DNA from: Gemmataceae bacterium
Lineage (GTDB): Bacteria > Planctomycetota > Planctomycetia > Gemmatales > Gemmataceae
Length of the DNA: 48,412 nt
Reading direction: 5' to 3'
NCBI GenBank assembly: GCA_020847555.1
Contig: JADLBT010000167.1
Coordinates: 1-48,412, forward strand
The notes below the pieces were generated by a model. It was not told where the DNA came from. It searched no databases and saw only the letters and a program-made list of their open reading frames with translations. Each line of letters opens with the position of its first letter. Position 1 is the stretch's first letter. Position numbers and translations under genes: made by a program. Shown piece after piece: positions 35,397 to 44,931 of this stretch.

Positions 35397-36398
35397 CTAC
35401 CTTATTGTGGGCTGCCAGAATTGCCGTGTCAATTCCCCGGTTGCCGGACGACATCCGGGGAGGTGGCGGAACCAGGTGATCTGGCGCTTGGCGAACTGCC
35501 GGCTGCGCGTCTGTACCAGCGCGACCGTTTCCGCCAGCGCAACCCTCCCGTCCAGGTGGGCGAACACCTCCTTGTACCCCAGCGCCTGGACCGCCGCGCG
35601 GCTAAGCGGCCGCGCCAGGCCGCGCAGCCCGCGCACCTCCTCCACCAGCCCCGCCGCGAACATTTCCTCGACGCGCCGGTTGATGCGCGCGTACAGTTCG
35701 GGCCGCGGCAGGTCGAGCCAGAGGAGCGGGGAGGGAGGAGAAGAAAGCCCACGGGTGGCGCCCCGCGGGTCAGATTCCCAGCGCTGTGCCCACGGGGCGC
35801 CACCCGTGGGCTGTTCCTCCTCCCTCCCCGCTGGCCGGGGCCACTGCTCCTGCCAGCTGCTGAGCGGCCGGCCGGTGAGTTCCCACACCTCCAGGGCGCG
35901 GACGACGCGGCGCACGTCGTTCGGGTGCAGCCGGGCGGCGCTGGCCGGATCGACCTCTGCCAGGCGACGGTGCAGGGCGGCCGGCCCTTCCTGCCCGGCC
36001 TGCAATTCGAGGCGGGCGCGTACCGCCGGGTCGGCCGGCGGGCCGTCGAACAGACCGAACCGCAGCGCCTTGAGGTACAGCGGCGTGCCGCCGACGAATA
36101 GTACCCGCTTGCCGCGCCCCTCGATGTCGCGGCAGCAGGCGGCGGCCCGCTGCCGCCACCAGGCGACGCTCGCCGACTCCCACGGGTCGAGCACGTCGAT
36201 CAGGTGGTGCGGCACGCGGGCGCGCTGCTCGGGGGTCGGCTTGGCGGTCCCGACGTCCATGCCGCGGTAGAGCGCCATCGAGTCCATCGACACGATCTCC
36301 GCCCCGAGTTCCTCCGCCAACTCGATGCCAAGCTGAGTCTTGCCGGAGCCGGTCGGGCCGGTCAGGACGAGTGCATTCTGAAACGGGGAAGGCAGCAT
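35397..36398 (-). CDS. miaA: tRNA dimethylallyltransferase with an in-frame repeat insertion
   Basis: MiaA transfers an isopentenyl group to A37 of tRNAs reading U-starting codons. The 333-residue protein has the P-loop TGPTGSGKT (13-21), SMDSMALYRGMDVGTAKP, HHLIDVLDPWE, the GGTPLYLKAL block, LHPNDVRRVVRALEV and a C-terminal AKRQITWFRHL. Residues about 190-225 are encoded by a hairpin repeat (35726-35831) that splits GRPLSSWQEQW from WLDLPRPELYARIN, making the protein longer than most MiaA proteins. The frame stays open across it, so the gene is probably still functional. The ATG at 36398 follows TACAAT by six bases, suggesting a leaderless mRNA. Confidence 0.93.
   Translation of the reverse strand: MLPSPFQNALVLTGPTGSGKTQLGIELAEELGAEIVSMDSMALYRGMDVGTAKPTPEQRARVPHHLIDVLDPWESASVAWWRQRAAACCRDIEGRGKRVLFVGGTPLYLKALRFGLFDGPPADPAVRARLELQAGQEGPAALHRRLAEVDPASAARLHPNDVRRVVRALEVWELTGRPLSSWQEQWPRPAGREEEQPTGGAPWAQRWESDPRGATRGLSSPPSPLLWLDLPRPELYARINRRVEEMFAAGLVEEVRGLRGLARPLSRAAVQALGYKEVFAHLDGRVALAETVALVQTRSRQFAKRQITWFRHLPGCRPATGELTRQFWQPTIR
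35726..35831. repeat. Palindromic repeat, family B copy 2, inside miaA
   Basis: Inner arms 35746-35765 and 35793-35812 match perfectly over 20 bases (AGCCCACGGGTGGCGCCCCG). Outer arms 35726-35740 and 35817-35831 match perfectly over 15 bases. The loop resembles that of the element at 1233-1309. The element is in frame within miaA. Confidence 0.9.
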
Positions 36399-36404
36399 GC
36401 CCCT

Positions 36405-36410
36405 ATTGTA
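36405..36410 (-). promoter_or_regulatory. -10 box six bases before the miaA ATG (leaderless pattern)
   Basis: On the minus strand TACAAT (36410-36405), six bases (AGGGGC), then the ATG of miaA at 36398. Matches the spacing before the genes at 25960 and 28601. Confidence 0.55.
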
Positions 36411-36538
36411 ACGCCCGCCGGAGCCTGTCTCACGGACCGCCGCACCGGCGCCGCATGGACAGCGAGCGGGGACGTCGGTAGGAAAAGGTTAAGGGCCGCG
36501 GCGCAAACCTGCAACCAACACTCGGTAACGGACGGATC

Positions 36539-37549
36539 ATGGGCCGGCGCTACGTACAGGAGCTGACCGACGGCGAGACCCTCGATGAGGTGTACCTCGT
36601 CACGGAGAAACAGCTCCGGGCCAACCGTAACGGCAACCTCTACATCCAGCTGGAGCTGCGCGACCGCACCGGCGCGATCAGCGCCCGCCTGTGGAATGCC
36701 GGCGAGCACCTGTTCCGGTCGTTCGAGGAGGGCGACTTCCTGCGCGTCCGCGGCAAGGTCCAGCTGTTCCAGGGTGCGCTGCAGATCATCCTCAGCCACA
36801 TCGACCGGGCCGACTCGACGCGGATCGACCTGACCGACTTCCTCCCGCACACCGAGCACGACGTCAGCAAACTGTACGAGCGCCTGCGCGGGCTGCTGCT
36901 GCGCCTGGGCAACCCGCACCTGCGCGGGCTGGTCGAGTGCTTCCTGATGGACGAGGCGTTCGTCGATGGGTTCTGCAAGGTGCCGGCGGGGGTGCGCAAC
37001 CATCACGCCTACATCGGCGGACTGCTCGAACACGTCGTCCGCCTGGCCGAGACGGCCGACCGCATCGCGCCGCTCTACGCGGAGCTGGACCGCGACCTGT
37101 TGCTCGTCGGCATCTTCCTGCACGACGTTGGCAAGGTGCGCGAGCTGAGCTACGGCCGCGTTTTCGGCTACACCGACGAGGGCCAGCTGGTCGGCCATCT
37201 GGTGATCGGCGTCGAGATGCTCAACGAGAAGGCGGCCCGGGTGCCGGACCTGACGGGCGAGCCGTTCCCGCCGGAGCTGCTGCTGCGCCTCAAGCACATG
37301 ATCGTCAGCCACCACGGCACCTACGAGTTCGGCAGTCCGAAGCTGCCGATGACGCCCGAGGCGATCGCGCTGCACTACCTGGACAACTTCGACGCCAAGG
37401 TGCATACGTTCACGCGCGACATCCGGGCGGACCGCAACCAGGCGTCGGCGTGGACGCCGTTCAACCAGTCGCTGCAGCGGCGGCTGTTCAAGGGCGGCGT
37501 GAACGGGACCGAGGGGCTCGAAGCGGCCGCCGACGCGGCCGACGGGTGA
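36539..37549 (+). CDS. YhaM-like 3'-5' exoribonuclease (OB fold plus HD domain)
   Basis: A 336-residue protein. The N-terminal OB-fold (about 1-90; NGNLYIQLELRDRTGAISARLWN, RVRGKVQLFQGALQI) would bind RNA. The C-terminal HD domain contains HHAYIGGLLEHVV, H195-D196 (FLHDVGKVREL), HLVIGVEML and a later SHHG (ISHHGTYEFGSP-like), the metal site of YhaM. YhaM degrades RNA from the 3' end in many bacteria. The ATG at 36539 has only a weak site. It is divergent from miaA and converges with the small protein gene at 37554, with four bases between stops. Confidence 0.9.
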   Translation: MGRRYVQELTDGETLDEVYLVTEKQLRANRNGNLYIQLELRDRTGAISARLWNAGEHLFRSFEEGDFLRVRGKVQLFQGALQIILSHIDRADSTRIDLTDFLPHTEHDVSKLYERLRGLLLRLGNPHLRGLVECFLMDEAFVDGFCKVPAGVRNHHAYIGGLLEHVVRLAETADRIAPLYAELDRDLLLVGIFLHDVGKVRELSYGRVFGYTDEGQLVGHLVIGVEMLNEKAARVPDLTGEPFPPELLLRLKHMIVSHHGTYEFGSPKLPMTPEAIALHYLDNFDAKVHTFTRDIRADRNQASAWTPFNQSLQRRLFKGGVNGTEGLEAAADAADG

Positions 37550-37553
37550 CCGC

Positions 37554-38045
37554 TCACGGGATCTGCGCGGACTCGCCTGGTTCGAGGAAGAAGGCGCGGT
37601 TCCCGTCGGCGTAGAGGGGCAAGTGCGTCCGGATCGCGTCGAGCCCGATGACGACGCGGCGGATCGGGCTGACGTTCTGTTCGAGGAGATAAGCCTTCAC
37701 CGGGACGCAGGGAGCGGGTCGGTACGCGAATGCGCCCGCGTCCCCCTTCGCGAGGAAGCAGAGCCCTACTTCCACGAACGGCTGCATCAGCGGAGCGCCA
37801 CTCATCGACAGCACGCGATACGGTTGCGAACCGAGGTCGGTGTACACCTTGATGTGGCCGGCGCGGTGCAGGATGTGAGGGATGATGACATAAGGCGCGC
37901 CGGTGTCCACAATCGCTCCGGCGAACGCCGTCCGACCATCGATGGGCGGCACCAGCGGTTCAAACGCACCGTCGGCCAGCAGCCTCACAATAGTCAACCG
38001 AGGGAAAGCAGCATCGGGGGCCGTCTGGATGGTAAGCGCAATCAC
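37554..38045 (-). CDS. Retropepsin-like aspartic protease domain protein
   Basis: A 163-residue protein from GTG 38045, with AAAGGGA just upstream. The motif AIVDTGAPYVIIP (catalytic DTG at 47-49) is typical of retropepsin-fold aspartic proteases, and the region VVIGLDAIRTHLPL may be the flap or C-terminal Asp/Gly region of the single domain. Such domains dimerise to make one active site. No signal peptide is seen, so it is probably cytoplasmic. It starts 43 bases after the stop of the small gene at 38089 and is likely cotranscribed with it. The substrate is unknown. Confidence 0.65.
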   Translation of the reverse strand: MIALTIQTAPDAAFPRLTIVRLLADGAFEPLVPPIDGRTAFAGAIVDTGAPYVIIPHILHRAGHIKVYTDLGSQPYRVLSMSGAPLMQPFVEVGLCFLAKGDAGAFAYRPAPCVPVKAYLLEQNVSPIRRVVIGLDAIRTHLPLYADGNRAFFLEPGESAQIP

Positions 38046-38088
38046 GGCGTCCCTTTCACGATCCCCGCTTGTGGTGGCCCCCGCCGGC

Positions 38089-38535
38089 TCAGGCCGCCGA
38101 GCCCAGTTCCGCGTCCACCGCCCTGGCGACCCGATCCCAGATGCCCTCCAGGGTCGTGGCCAGAACGTCGGTGGCGAGACACGCCGCCTGGCACTCGGCG
38201 GGGGCGCGAACGAACAATTGGCCAAGAGCCTGGCGATGACATCGGTGGGCGTAGAGGGCCAACCCAAGCCAGTCTATCCCGGCCGCCGGGATCATCGCCG
38301 CAGCGGCTCGTCCTGCGAGGCTCCGGATCACCTCCGCCGTTGTCAATGCGCTCCTTCGCGTCCGGGCCAGGGGGAGCAGAGTCTCGTTGTACCAGGAGAC
38401 AATCGGCTCGCCTGGGGTTGTGTGTTCCCAGATGCGTTCGCCAAAATAGTCTCTGTCGTCCGCCCAGCTGAATCGGAGGAGCGGGCCGTCGTCCGCCCAG
38501 TCGAGAAGGTTCAACACGCGGTTCGCAGATCCCAT
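38089..38535 (-). CDS. Conserved-looking small protein of unknown function
   Basis: A 148-residue protein with a very strong ribosome-binding site (GGAGGAGG) before ATG 38535, which rules out the longer frame. It has a Trp-rich, Asp-rich N-terminal part (VLNLLDWADDGPLLRFSWADD) and a helical Ala-rich C-terminus. I do not recognise the family. Because it precedes the aspartic-protease gene by 43 bases, it could be its partner, chaperone or substrate; that is inference. Confidence 0.6.
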   Translation of the reverse strand: MGSANRVLNLLDWADDGPLLRFSWADDRDYFGERIWEHTTPGEPIVSWYNETLLPLARTRRSALTTAEVIRSLAGRAAAAMIPAAGIDWLGLALYAHRCHRQALGQLFVRAPAECQAACLATDVLATTLEGIWDRVARAVDAELGSAA

Positions 38536-38758
38536 CGTTCCTCCTCCGTCGCAGGCCGCGACATTCCACCCGAATCCTACCACGAGCGGTCGCGGGCGTC
38601 GAGACGCCTGCCTCCGGGGGCCGCGGGCGGGAGCCATCGCCCGACCAGCAACGGCTTTGGCACCGAACTTCTCGCGTCCACGGTGCGTCCATCGGGCACA
38701 TTTCCCCCCGGAGGATGATCGTCCGGGCTGCAGGTGCTCGCGAGGGAAAGAGAGACTC

Positions 38759-40912
38759 ATGGCCGACTTCACCGAGCAGATCCTGACGTACCTGTCGCGC
38801 AAGAACTACGTCCCGCTCAAGCCCAAGGCGCTGGCGCGGCAGCTCAACGTGCCGTCGGAGCTGTACGCCGACTTCCGCCGCGCCCTGCGTGCCCTCCTGC
38901 AGCAGAAGCGCATCCAGGTGGGGAAGAACCACACCGTCCGCGGCGTCGAGCAGCACGGCACCGCCAGCGGGGTGTACCGCGGCACCAGCAGCGGGTTCGG
39001 GTTCGTCCGCCCGCACATGGTCGATGGGGCCGTCAGCCCGGACATTTACATCCCCGAAGGAGCGGCCGGCGACGCCGCCACCGGCGACGAGGTGCTGGTC
39101 CGCATCCGGCGCCGGGCCGGCAAGGTCCACGGCCCGAGCGGAGAGGTCATCCAGGTCACCGCACGCGCCACCCGCGCGTTCGTCGGCACCTACTTCGAGC
39201 GTCACGGCCAGGGATACGTTCGCGTCGATGGGACCGTCTTCAGCCACAGCATCTGGGTCGGCGATCCCGGCGCGAAGGGCGCCCGGCCGGACGACAAGGT
39301 CGTGCTGGAGATGCTCCGCTTCCCGACCGCCGAGGATCGCCGCGGAGAGGGCGTCATCATCGAGGTACTCGGCCCGCGCGGCAAACCCGGGGTCGATACG
39401 CTGTCGATCATCCGCGCCTTCGGCCTGCCGGAGCCGTTCGCCGACGACGCCCTCGCCGAGGCGCGCCGGGCGGCCGATGCGTTCGACGAGAAGGAGTTGA
39501 ACGGCCGGGAGGACTTCACTGCACAGCTCACCATCACCATCGACCCGGCCGACGCCCGCGACTTCGACGACGCTGTCTCCCTCGCCATCGACCCGAAGAG
39601 CAAGCACTGGCAGCTGAGCGTTCACATCGCCGACGTCGCCCATTTCTGTCCGCCGGGCGGCCCGCTCGACCGCGAGGCGCGCAAACGTGCCACCAGCGTC
39701 TACCTGCCGCAGCGCGTCCTGCCGATGTTCCCGGAGATCATCTCGAACAGCCTCGCCAGCCTGCAGCAGGGGCGGGTGCGCTATGTCAAGAGCGCCATGA
39801 TCGACTACACGCCAGCCGGGCAGCGGACCGCCACGCGCTTCGCCGAGGGCGCGATCGTGGTGCGCAGACGCTTCACCTACGACGAGGTGTCGGCCCTCCT
39901 CGCCGACCCGGAAAAGGAAGGCGCCGCCTGCGCGCCCGAAGTGGTCGCGATGGTGCTGTGCATGCGCGACCTGGCGATGCTCCTGCGCAGGCGGCGGATG
40001 AAGCGCGGCGCGCTGGAGCTGAACATGCCGGAGGTCGAACTCGACTTCGACGAGCAGGGCCGCGTCGCCGGCGCCCACTTCGCCAGGCACGACGTCAGCC
40101 ACCAGCTCATCGAGGAGTTCATGCTGGCGGCGAACGAGGCCGTGGCGGAACACCTCGGCGACCTCGGCGTCCCGTTCCTGCGTCGCGTCCACACCGCCCC
40201 CGACGACGAGAAGCTGCGCGCCTTCGGCGAGTTCTCGCGCAGCCTCGGGTACAAGGTGCCCAGGCATGTCGATCGCTTCTCGCTGCAGCGCATCCTGGAA
40301 GAGTCGGCTGACAAGCCGGACGCCTACGCCGTCCACTACGCCCTGCTGCGCAGCCTCAAGCAAGCCGTCTACGCCCCAGACGAGGAGGGCCATTACGCGC
40401 TGGCGATCGACGACTACTGCCACTTCACCTCGCCGATCCGGCGGTATCCCGACCTGACGGTCCACCGCATCCTCGGCCGCTGGCTGCGCACCGGCAAGGC
40501 GCGGAGCGACGACACGGAACTGGCGGCGCTGGGCGTCCACTGCAGCAAGATGGAGCGCCGGGCCGACCTCGCCGAGCGCGAGTTGATCAAGCTGAAGATG
40601 CTGCTCTACCTCGAAGACCGGATCGGGCTGCGCCTGGAGGGGATCATCACTGGCGTAGCCGACTACGGGTTCTACGCCCAGGCGGCGAAACTGCCGATCG
40701 AGGGGCTGGTCCACATCAGTACGCTGGAGGACGACTATTACTATTACGACGAGACGACACACAGCCTGACCGGGCGGAAGACGAAGCGGCGCTACCGGCT
40801 GGGCGACCGGGTCAACGTCGAGGTGGTGCGCGTGGACGTACCGCGGCGCCTGCTCGACTTCCGCGTGGTGCCGGGGAAGAAGGGCCGCAGAGGAGGCGAG
40901 GCGGCCGAGTAG
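38759..40912 (+). CDS. rnr: Ribonuclease R
   Basis: RNase R is a processive 3'-5' exoribonuclease that can unwind structured RNA. The 717-residue protein has an N-terminal helix-turn-helix-like region (FTEQILTYLSRKNYVPLKPKALARQL), cold-shock-type OB domains (about 70-210; SGFGFVRP, YVRVDGTVFSHSIWVG), the RNB catalytic domain (about 255-590; DPADARDFDDAVSLAID with D268, D270, D271; HYALAIDDYCHFTSPIRRYPDLTVHR) and a C-terminal S1 domain (LEGIITGVADYGFYAQAAKL ... GDRVNVEVVRVDV). The ATG at 38759 follows a GAGGGAAAGAGAG site. It is shorter at the C-terminus than Escherichia coli RNase R, which has a Lys-rich tail; only KKGRRGGEAAE is present here. Confidence 0.95.
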   Translation: MADFTEQILTYLSRKNYVPLKPKALARQLNVPSELYADFRRALRALLQQKRIQVGKNHTVRGVEQHGTASGVYRGTSSGFGFVRPHMVDGAVSPDIYIPEGAAGDAATGDEVLVRIRRRAGKVHGPSGEVIQVTARATRAFVGTYFERHGQGYVRVDGTVFSHSIWVGDPGAKGARPDDKVVLEMLRFPTAEDRRGEGVIIEVLGPRGKPGVDTLSIIRAFGLPEPFADDALAEARRAADAFDEKELNGREDFTAQLTITIDPADARDFDDAVSLAIDPKSKHWQLSVHIADVAHFCPPGGPLDREARKRATSVYLPQRVLPMFPEIISNSLASLQQGRVRYVKSAMIDYTPAGQRTATRFAEGAIVVRRRFTYDEVSALLADPEKEGAACAPEVVAMVLCMRDLAMLLRRRRMKRGALELNMPEVELDFDEQGRVAGAHFARHDVSHQLIEEFMLAANEAVAEHLGDLGVPFLRRVHTAPDDEKLRAFGEFSRSLGYKVPRHVDRFSLQRILEESADKPDAYAVHYALLRSLKQAVYAPDEEGHYALAIDDYCHFTSPIRRYPDLTVHRILGRWLRTGKARSDDTELAALGVHCSKMERRADLAERELIKLKMLLYLEDRIGLRLEGIITGVADYGFYAQAAKLPIEGLVHISTLEDDYYYYDETTHSLTGRKTKRRYRLGDRVNVEVVRVDVPRRLLDFRVVPGKKGRRGGEAAE

Positions 40913-40942
40913 CTGTGAGACGGTAGATTGGGGGGTAAGTAG

Positions 40943-41015
40943 TGGTGAGGGCCGGGGTTGAACCGGCGACCCTGTGATTTTCAGTCACATGCTCTACCAG
41001 CTGAGCTACCTCACC
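40943..41015 (-). tRNA. tRNA-Phe (GAA)
   Basis: On the minus strand a complete 73-base cloverleaf: acceptor GGTGAGG/CCTCACC, D stem GCTC/GAGC, anticodon stem TGTGA/TCACA with loop CTGAAAA (anticodon GAA), T arm GCCGG TTCAACC CCGGC, and discriminator A. The CCA end is not encoded. Confidence 0.95.
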
Positions 41016-41100
41016 AGCACTCGTATTTTATCCACGCGGCCCCGCCCTGTCCAGCGTTCGGGAAAGTGAAAAACGCGGCGCCCGCGTCATGGCCCCTCGA

Positions 41101-41874
41101 TCAGCGGTGACGTGGGTAGGCGTGAATCGCTTGCAAGGTGACGCCCGTAACTCCGGGGAGGCGCGCCACCGCTCGCGACAGTTCGTGGAGGTCTTCCCAG
41201 CGGTACGCGGTCCCGCTCAGAATCACATGACCCGCCTCTACCCTGGCATGGATTCGCCGGAAACGCTCGTCCTCCCGCAGGAGTTGCTGCACCGCGGGGC
41301 CGATGTCCGCCGCTGGGTGTCGGGCTGGGTTGGACGCCTCTCGGGGCACCGCTTGCGGGTTGCGCGAAATGGGCGTTGCCGGTCTCGCGGGGCCGGTCGG
41401 CTGGAGATCCTTTTCCTCGGCCGATGGTCGTGGGACCGTGGGAACCCACTCCACTGGCTCGGGCGGGGGAGAGCGCTTCGCCGGCACCTTCGTCAGTACG
41501 TGCGGCGGTGCCGCGCGCGGTGCGAGAGGGAAGTCCTCCAGCCTTTCCACGAACAATTCGCTGTGAACTGCCGCCAGTTCCGGCATACCTTGCAGCGCGG
41601 CCGCCGCACGCGCGGCCAGGTCGCGCGAGGGGATCGGGCCGACCAGGGTCGCGATCCGATTACGCACCCGGATGCCGATGTTGAACCGGGCCAGGGCCGG
41701 ATCGCGTCCCAGCACCTCGCGGGCCAGCACCTCGCACCGGAGGTCGCGGACAGCATCAGCCTCTGCCCACGCGGCGGGGGCGGCCAGGAGAACGCCCGCC
41801 AGCGCCGCGGCGGCGCGCACCCCGCAGGGGACGGAAGACAGCCGGACATACTGAGGAGCATGCGTGAAGGACAT
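41101..41874 (-). CDS. Exported protein with two BON domains
   Basis: A 257-residue protein. A Sec signal peptide (AAAALAGVLLAAPAAWAEA, cleavage near residue 39) is followed by a first BON domain (about 45-115; VLGRDPALARFNIGIRVRNRIATLVG) and, after a Pro-rich linker of about 65 residues, a second BON domain (about 190-255; LLREDERFRRIHARVEAGHVILSGTAY). BON domains bind lipid surfaces or oligomers in the cell envelope. The start ATG 41874 is chosen because it begins the signal peptide; the longer open frame upstream overlaps lpd in another frame and is not a gene. Confidence 0.82.
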   Translation of the reverse strand: MSFTHAPQYVRLSSVPCGVRAAAALAGVLLAAPAAWAEADAVRDLRCEVLAREVLGRDPALARFNIGIRVRNRIATLVGPIPSRDLAARAAAALQGMPELAAVHSELFVERLEDFPLAPRAAPPHVLTKVPAKRSPPPEPVEWVPTVPRPSAEEKDLQPTGPARPATPISRNPQAVPREASNPARHPAADIGPAVQQLLREDERFRRIHARVEAGHVILSGTAYRWEDLHELSRAVARLPGVTGVTLQAIHAYPRHR

Positions 41875-42062
41875 GGTACGGTTCTTCACCCGGGAGGCCC
41901 GGGCGCTCCGCGGCGCGGCTCCCCGCGCTGCACTCCTCCATTGTGGCGGCGGGCGTCGGGGAAGGGAATGACCCGGCGGCCATTCGATCGCGGATCCTTG
42001 CCGCGCGGCGCGAAGGACTGCTCGCGGTAGGGGCTGTACCGGCAGCCGCCGGGCGAACCTGG

Positions 42063-43463
<1,401 letters not shown>

Positions 43464-43477
43464 CTTCTCCTCCTCGT

Positions 43478-43546
43478 GTTTCGCGCAAAGCCGCAAAGAG
43501 CGCAAAGGAGGTCTGTCTTTGCGCTCTTTGCGGCTTTGCGCGAAAC
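43478..43546. repeat. Perfect hairpin repeat, family C copy 2
   Basis: Arms 43478-43507 and 43517-43546 match perfectly over 30 bases, with a nine-base loop. It shares TTTCGCGCAAAG and GAGCGCAAAG with 34403-34480. It lies between the E2 and lpd genes and could also act as an attenuator or RNA-stability element. Confidence 0.9.
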
Positions 43547-43551
43547 GGTCT

Positions 43552-44763
43552 TCAAATCTCCAGCAGCAGCCGCTCGGGCGCCTCGATGCACTCCTTGATG
43601 CGCACCAGGAACAGAACCGCCTCGCGACCGTCGATGATGCGGTGGTCGTAGGACAGGGCCAGGTACATCATCGGCCGGATCGCGACCTGGCCGTCCACCG
43701 CCACCGGCCGCTGCTGGATCGCGTGCATCCCGAGGATGGCGCTCTGCGGCGGGTTGAGGATCGGCGTGGAGAGGAGCGACCCGAACACGCCGCCGTTGGT
43801 GATCGTGAATGTTCCGCCTTGCAGGTCGCCCGGGGTGATCGCGCCCTGGCGCGCCTTGACGGCCAGCGCGCCGAGCGCCTTCTCGATTTCCGCGAACGTC
43901 AGCCGGTCCGCATCGCACAGCACCGGCACCATCAGCCCCTTGTCGGTGCTGACCGCGACGCCGACGTGGTAGTAGTGGTGCTGCACGATCTCGTTGCCGT
44001 CGAGGCGGGCGTTGACGAGCGGGTACGCCTTCAGCGCCTCGACGGCCGCCTTGACGAAGAACGACATGAACCCGAGGCCGACGTCGTGCTTCTCCTTGAA
44101 CCGATCCTTGTAGCGCGTGCGCAGGGCCATGACCGCCGACAGGTCGGCCTCGTTGAAGGTGGTGAGGGTGGCGGTCGCTTGCTGCGACGCGACGAGGCGC
44201 GCGGCGATGCGCTGGCGGATCGCGCTCATGCGCTGGCGCGTCTCGCGCCCCGGGGTCGGCGGGATTGTGGTGACGGACGGCGGCGCCTCCGGGGCGGGTT
44301 GGAGTTCGGTGAAGTTGACGACATCCTCCTTCGTCACGCGCCCGCCGCGGCCGGTGGCCGGCACCTCGCGCAGGTCGAGACCGCGATTCTCGGCAATGTG
44401 GCGGGCGGCCGGCGATGCCGCCACTTCCTGGGCCGGGGCGGGAGCAGCGGCCGGGGCCGCCTTCTGGGGGGGGGCCGGTTCAGGGCGGGCGGGAGCGGGT
44501 GGCGCCTTCTCATTGGCGGCGGGCTTGCCGGACGGATCGACGTAGCCGACCTCGGCGCCAATCTGCACCGTCTCGCCCTCGGGGACGACGATGTGCAGCG
44601 TCCCTGACGTCGGAGCCGGCACCGCCGTCGTCGCCTTGTCGGTCTCCAGCTCGAACAGCGGCTCGTCCGTGCGGACGTACGTCCCTTCCTTCTTCAGCCA
44701 GCGCGCGATCGTCCCTTCCGTGATTGACTCGCCGACTACAGGCACCTTGATTGCGACCGTCAT
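43552..44763 (-). CDS. sucB: 2-oxoglutarate dehydrogenase E2 (dihydrolipoyl succinyltransferase)
   Basis: A 403-residue E2 component. The lipoyl domain (1-80) has [11 protein letters not shown] with lipoyl Lys43; the start [17 protein letters not shown] is typical of succinyltransferases. A long Pro/Ala linker (about 82-115) and a peripheral subunit-binding domain (about 115-155; [15 protein letters not shown] ... [11 protein letters not shown]) lead to the catalytic domain (about 175-403), with [13 protein letters not shown] and the active site [11 protein letters not shown] (His and Asp). It is probably cotranscribed with lpd. E1 (sucA) is not in the window, so the complex is not complete here. 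Confidence 0.93.
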   Translation of the reverse strand: MTVAIKVPVVGESITEGTIARWLKKEGTYVRTDEPLFELETDKATTAVPAPTSGTLHIVVPEGETVQIGAEVGYVDPSGKPAANEKAPPAPARPEPAPPQKAAPAAAPAPAQEVAASPAARHIAENRGLDLREVPATGRGGRVTKEDVVNFTELQPAPEAPPSVTTIPPTPGRETRQRMSAIRQRIAARLVASQQATATLTTFNEADLSAVMALRTRYKDRFKEKHDVGLGFMSFFVKAAVEALKAYPLVNARLDGNEIVQHHYYHVGVAVSTDKGLMVPVLCDADRLTFAEIEKALGALAVKARQGAITPGDLQGGTFTITNGGVFGSLLSTPILNPPQSAILGMHAIQQRPVAVDGQVAIRPMMYLALSYDHRIIDGREAVLFLVRIKECIEAPERLLLEI

Positions 44764-44867
44764 GCCCGCCCCTCCCAGGCGCTCAACTCACGACTGCCCC
44801 TCCTCGCTTTCTTACGAACGCGGGACAGATGCGTCCGCGCGCCAGGAAGCGGTCGCAAAACCTTCCG

Positions 44868-44918
44868 ACTGGCCCCGAGCGCCAGCGGGGTCGTCCCGCG
44901 CTGACGCTCAGGGCCAGT
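44868..44918. repeat. Hairpin repeat, family A copy 2
   Basis: ACTGGCCCCGAGCGCCAGCG (44868-44887) pairs with the complement at 44899-44918, with two G-T type mismatches. Its core is related to 4902-4963. It lies between the large membrane protein gene and the E2 gene. Confidence 0.75.
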
Positions 44919-44931
44919 TTGGCAACCACTT

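Noticed and set aside
38042..40762. Long open frame on the minus strand, about 906 codons
   Set aside because: It is antisense to RNase R. The sequence has low-complexity Arg/Val/Glu/Asp content and no motif, typical of GC-rich third-position shadows.
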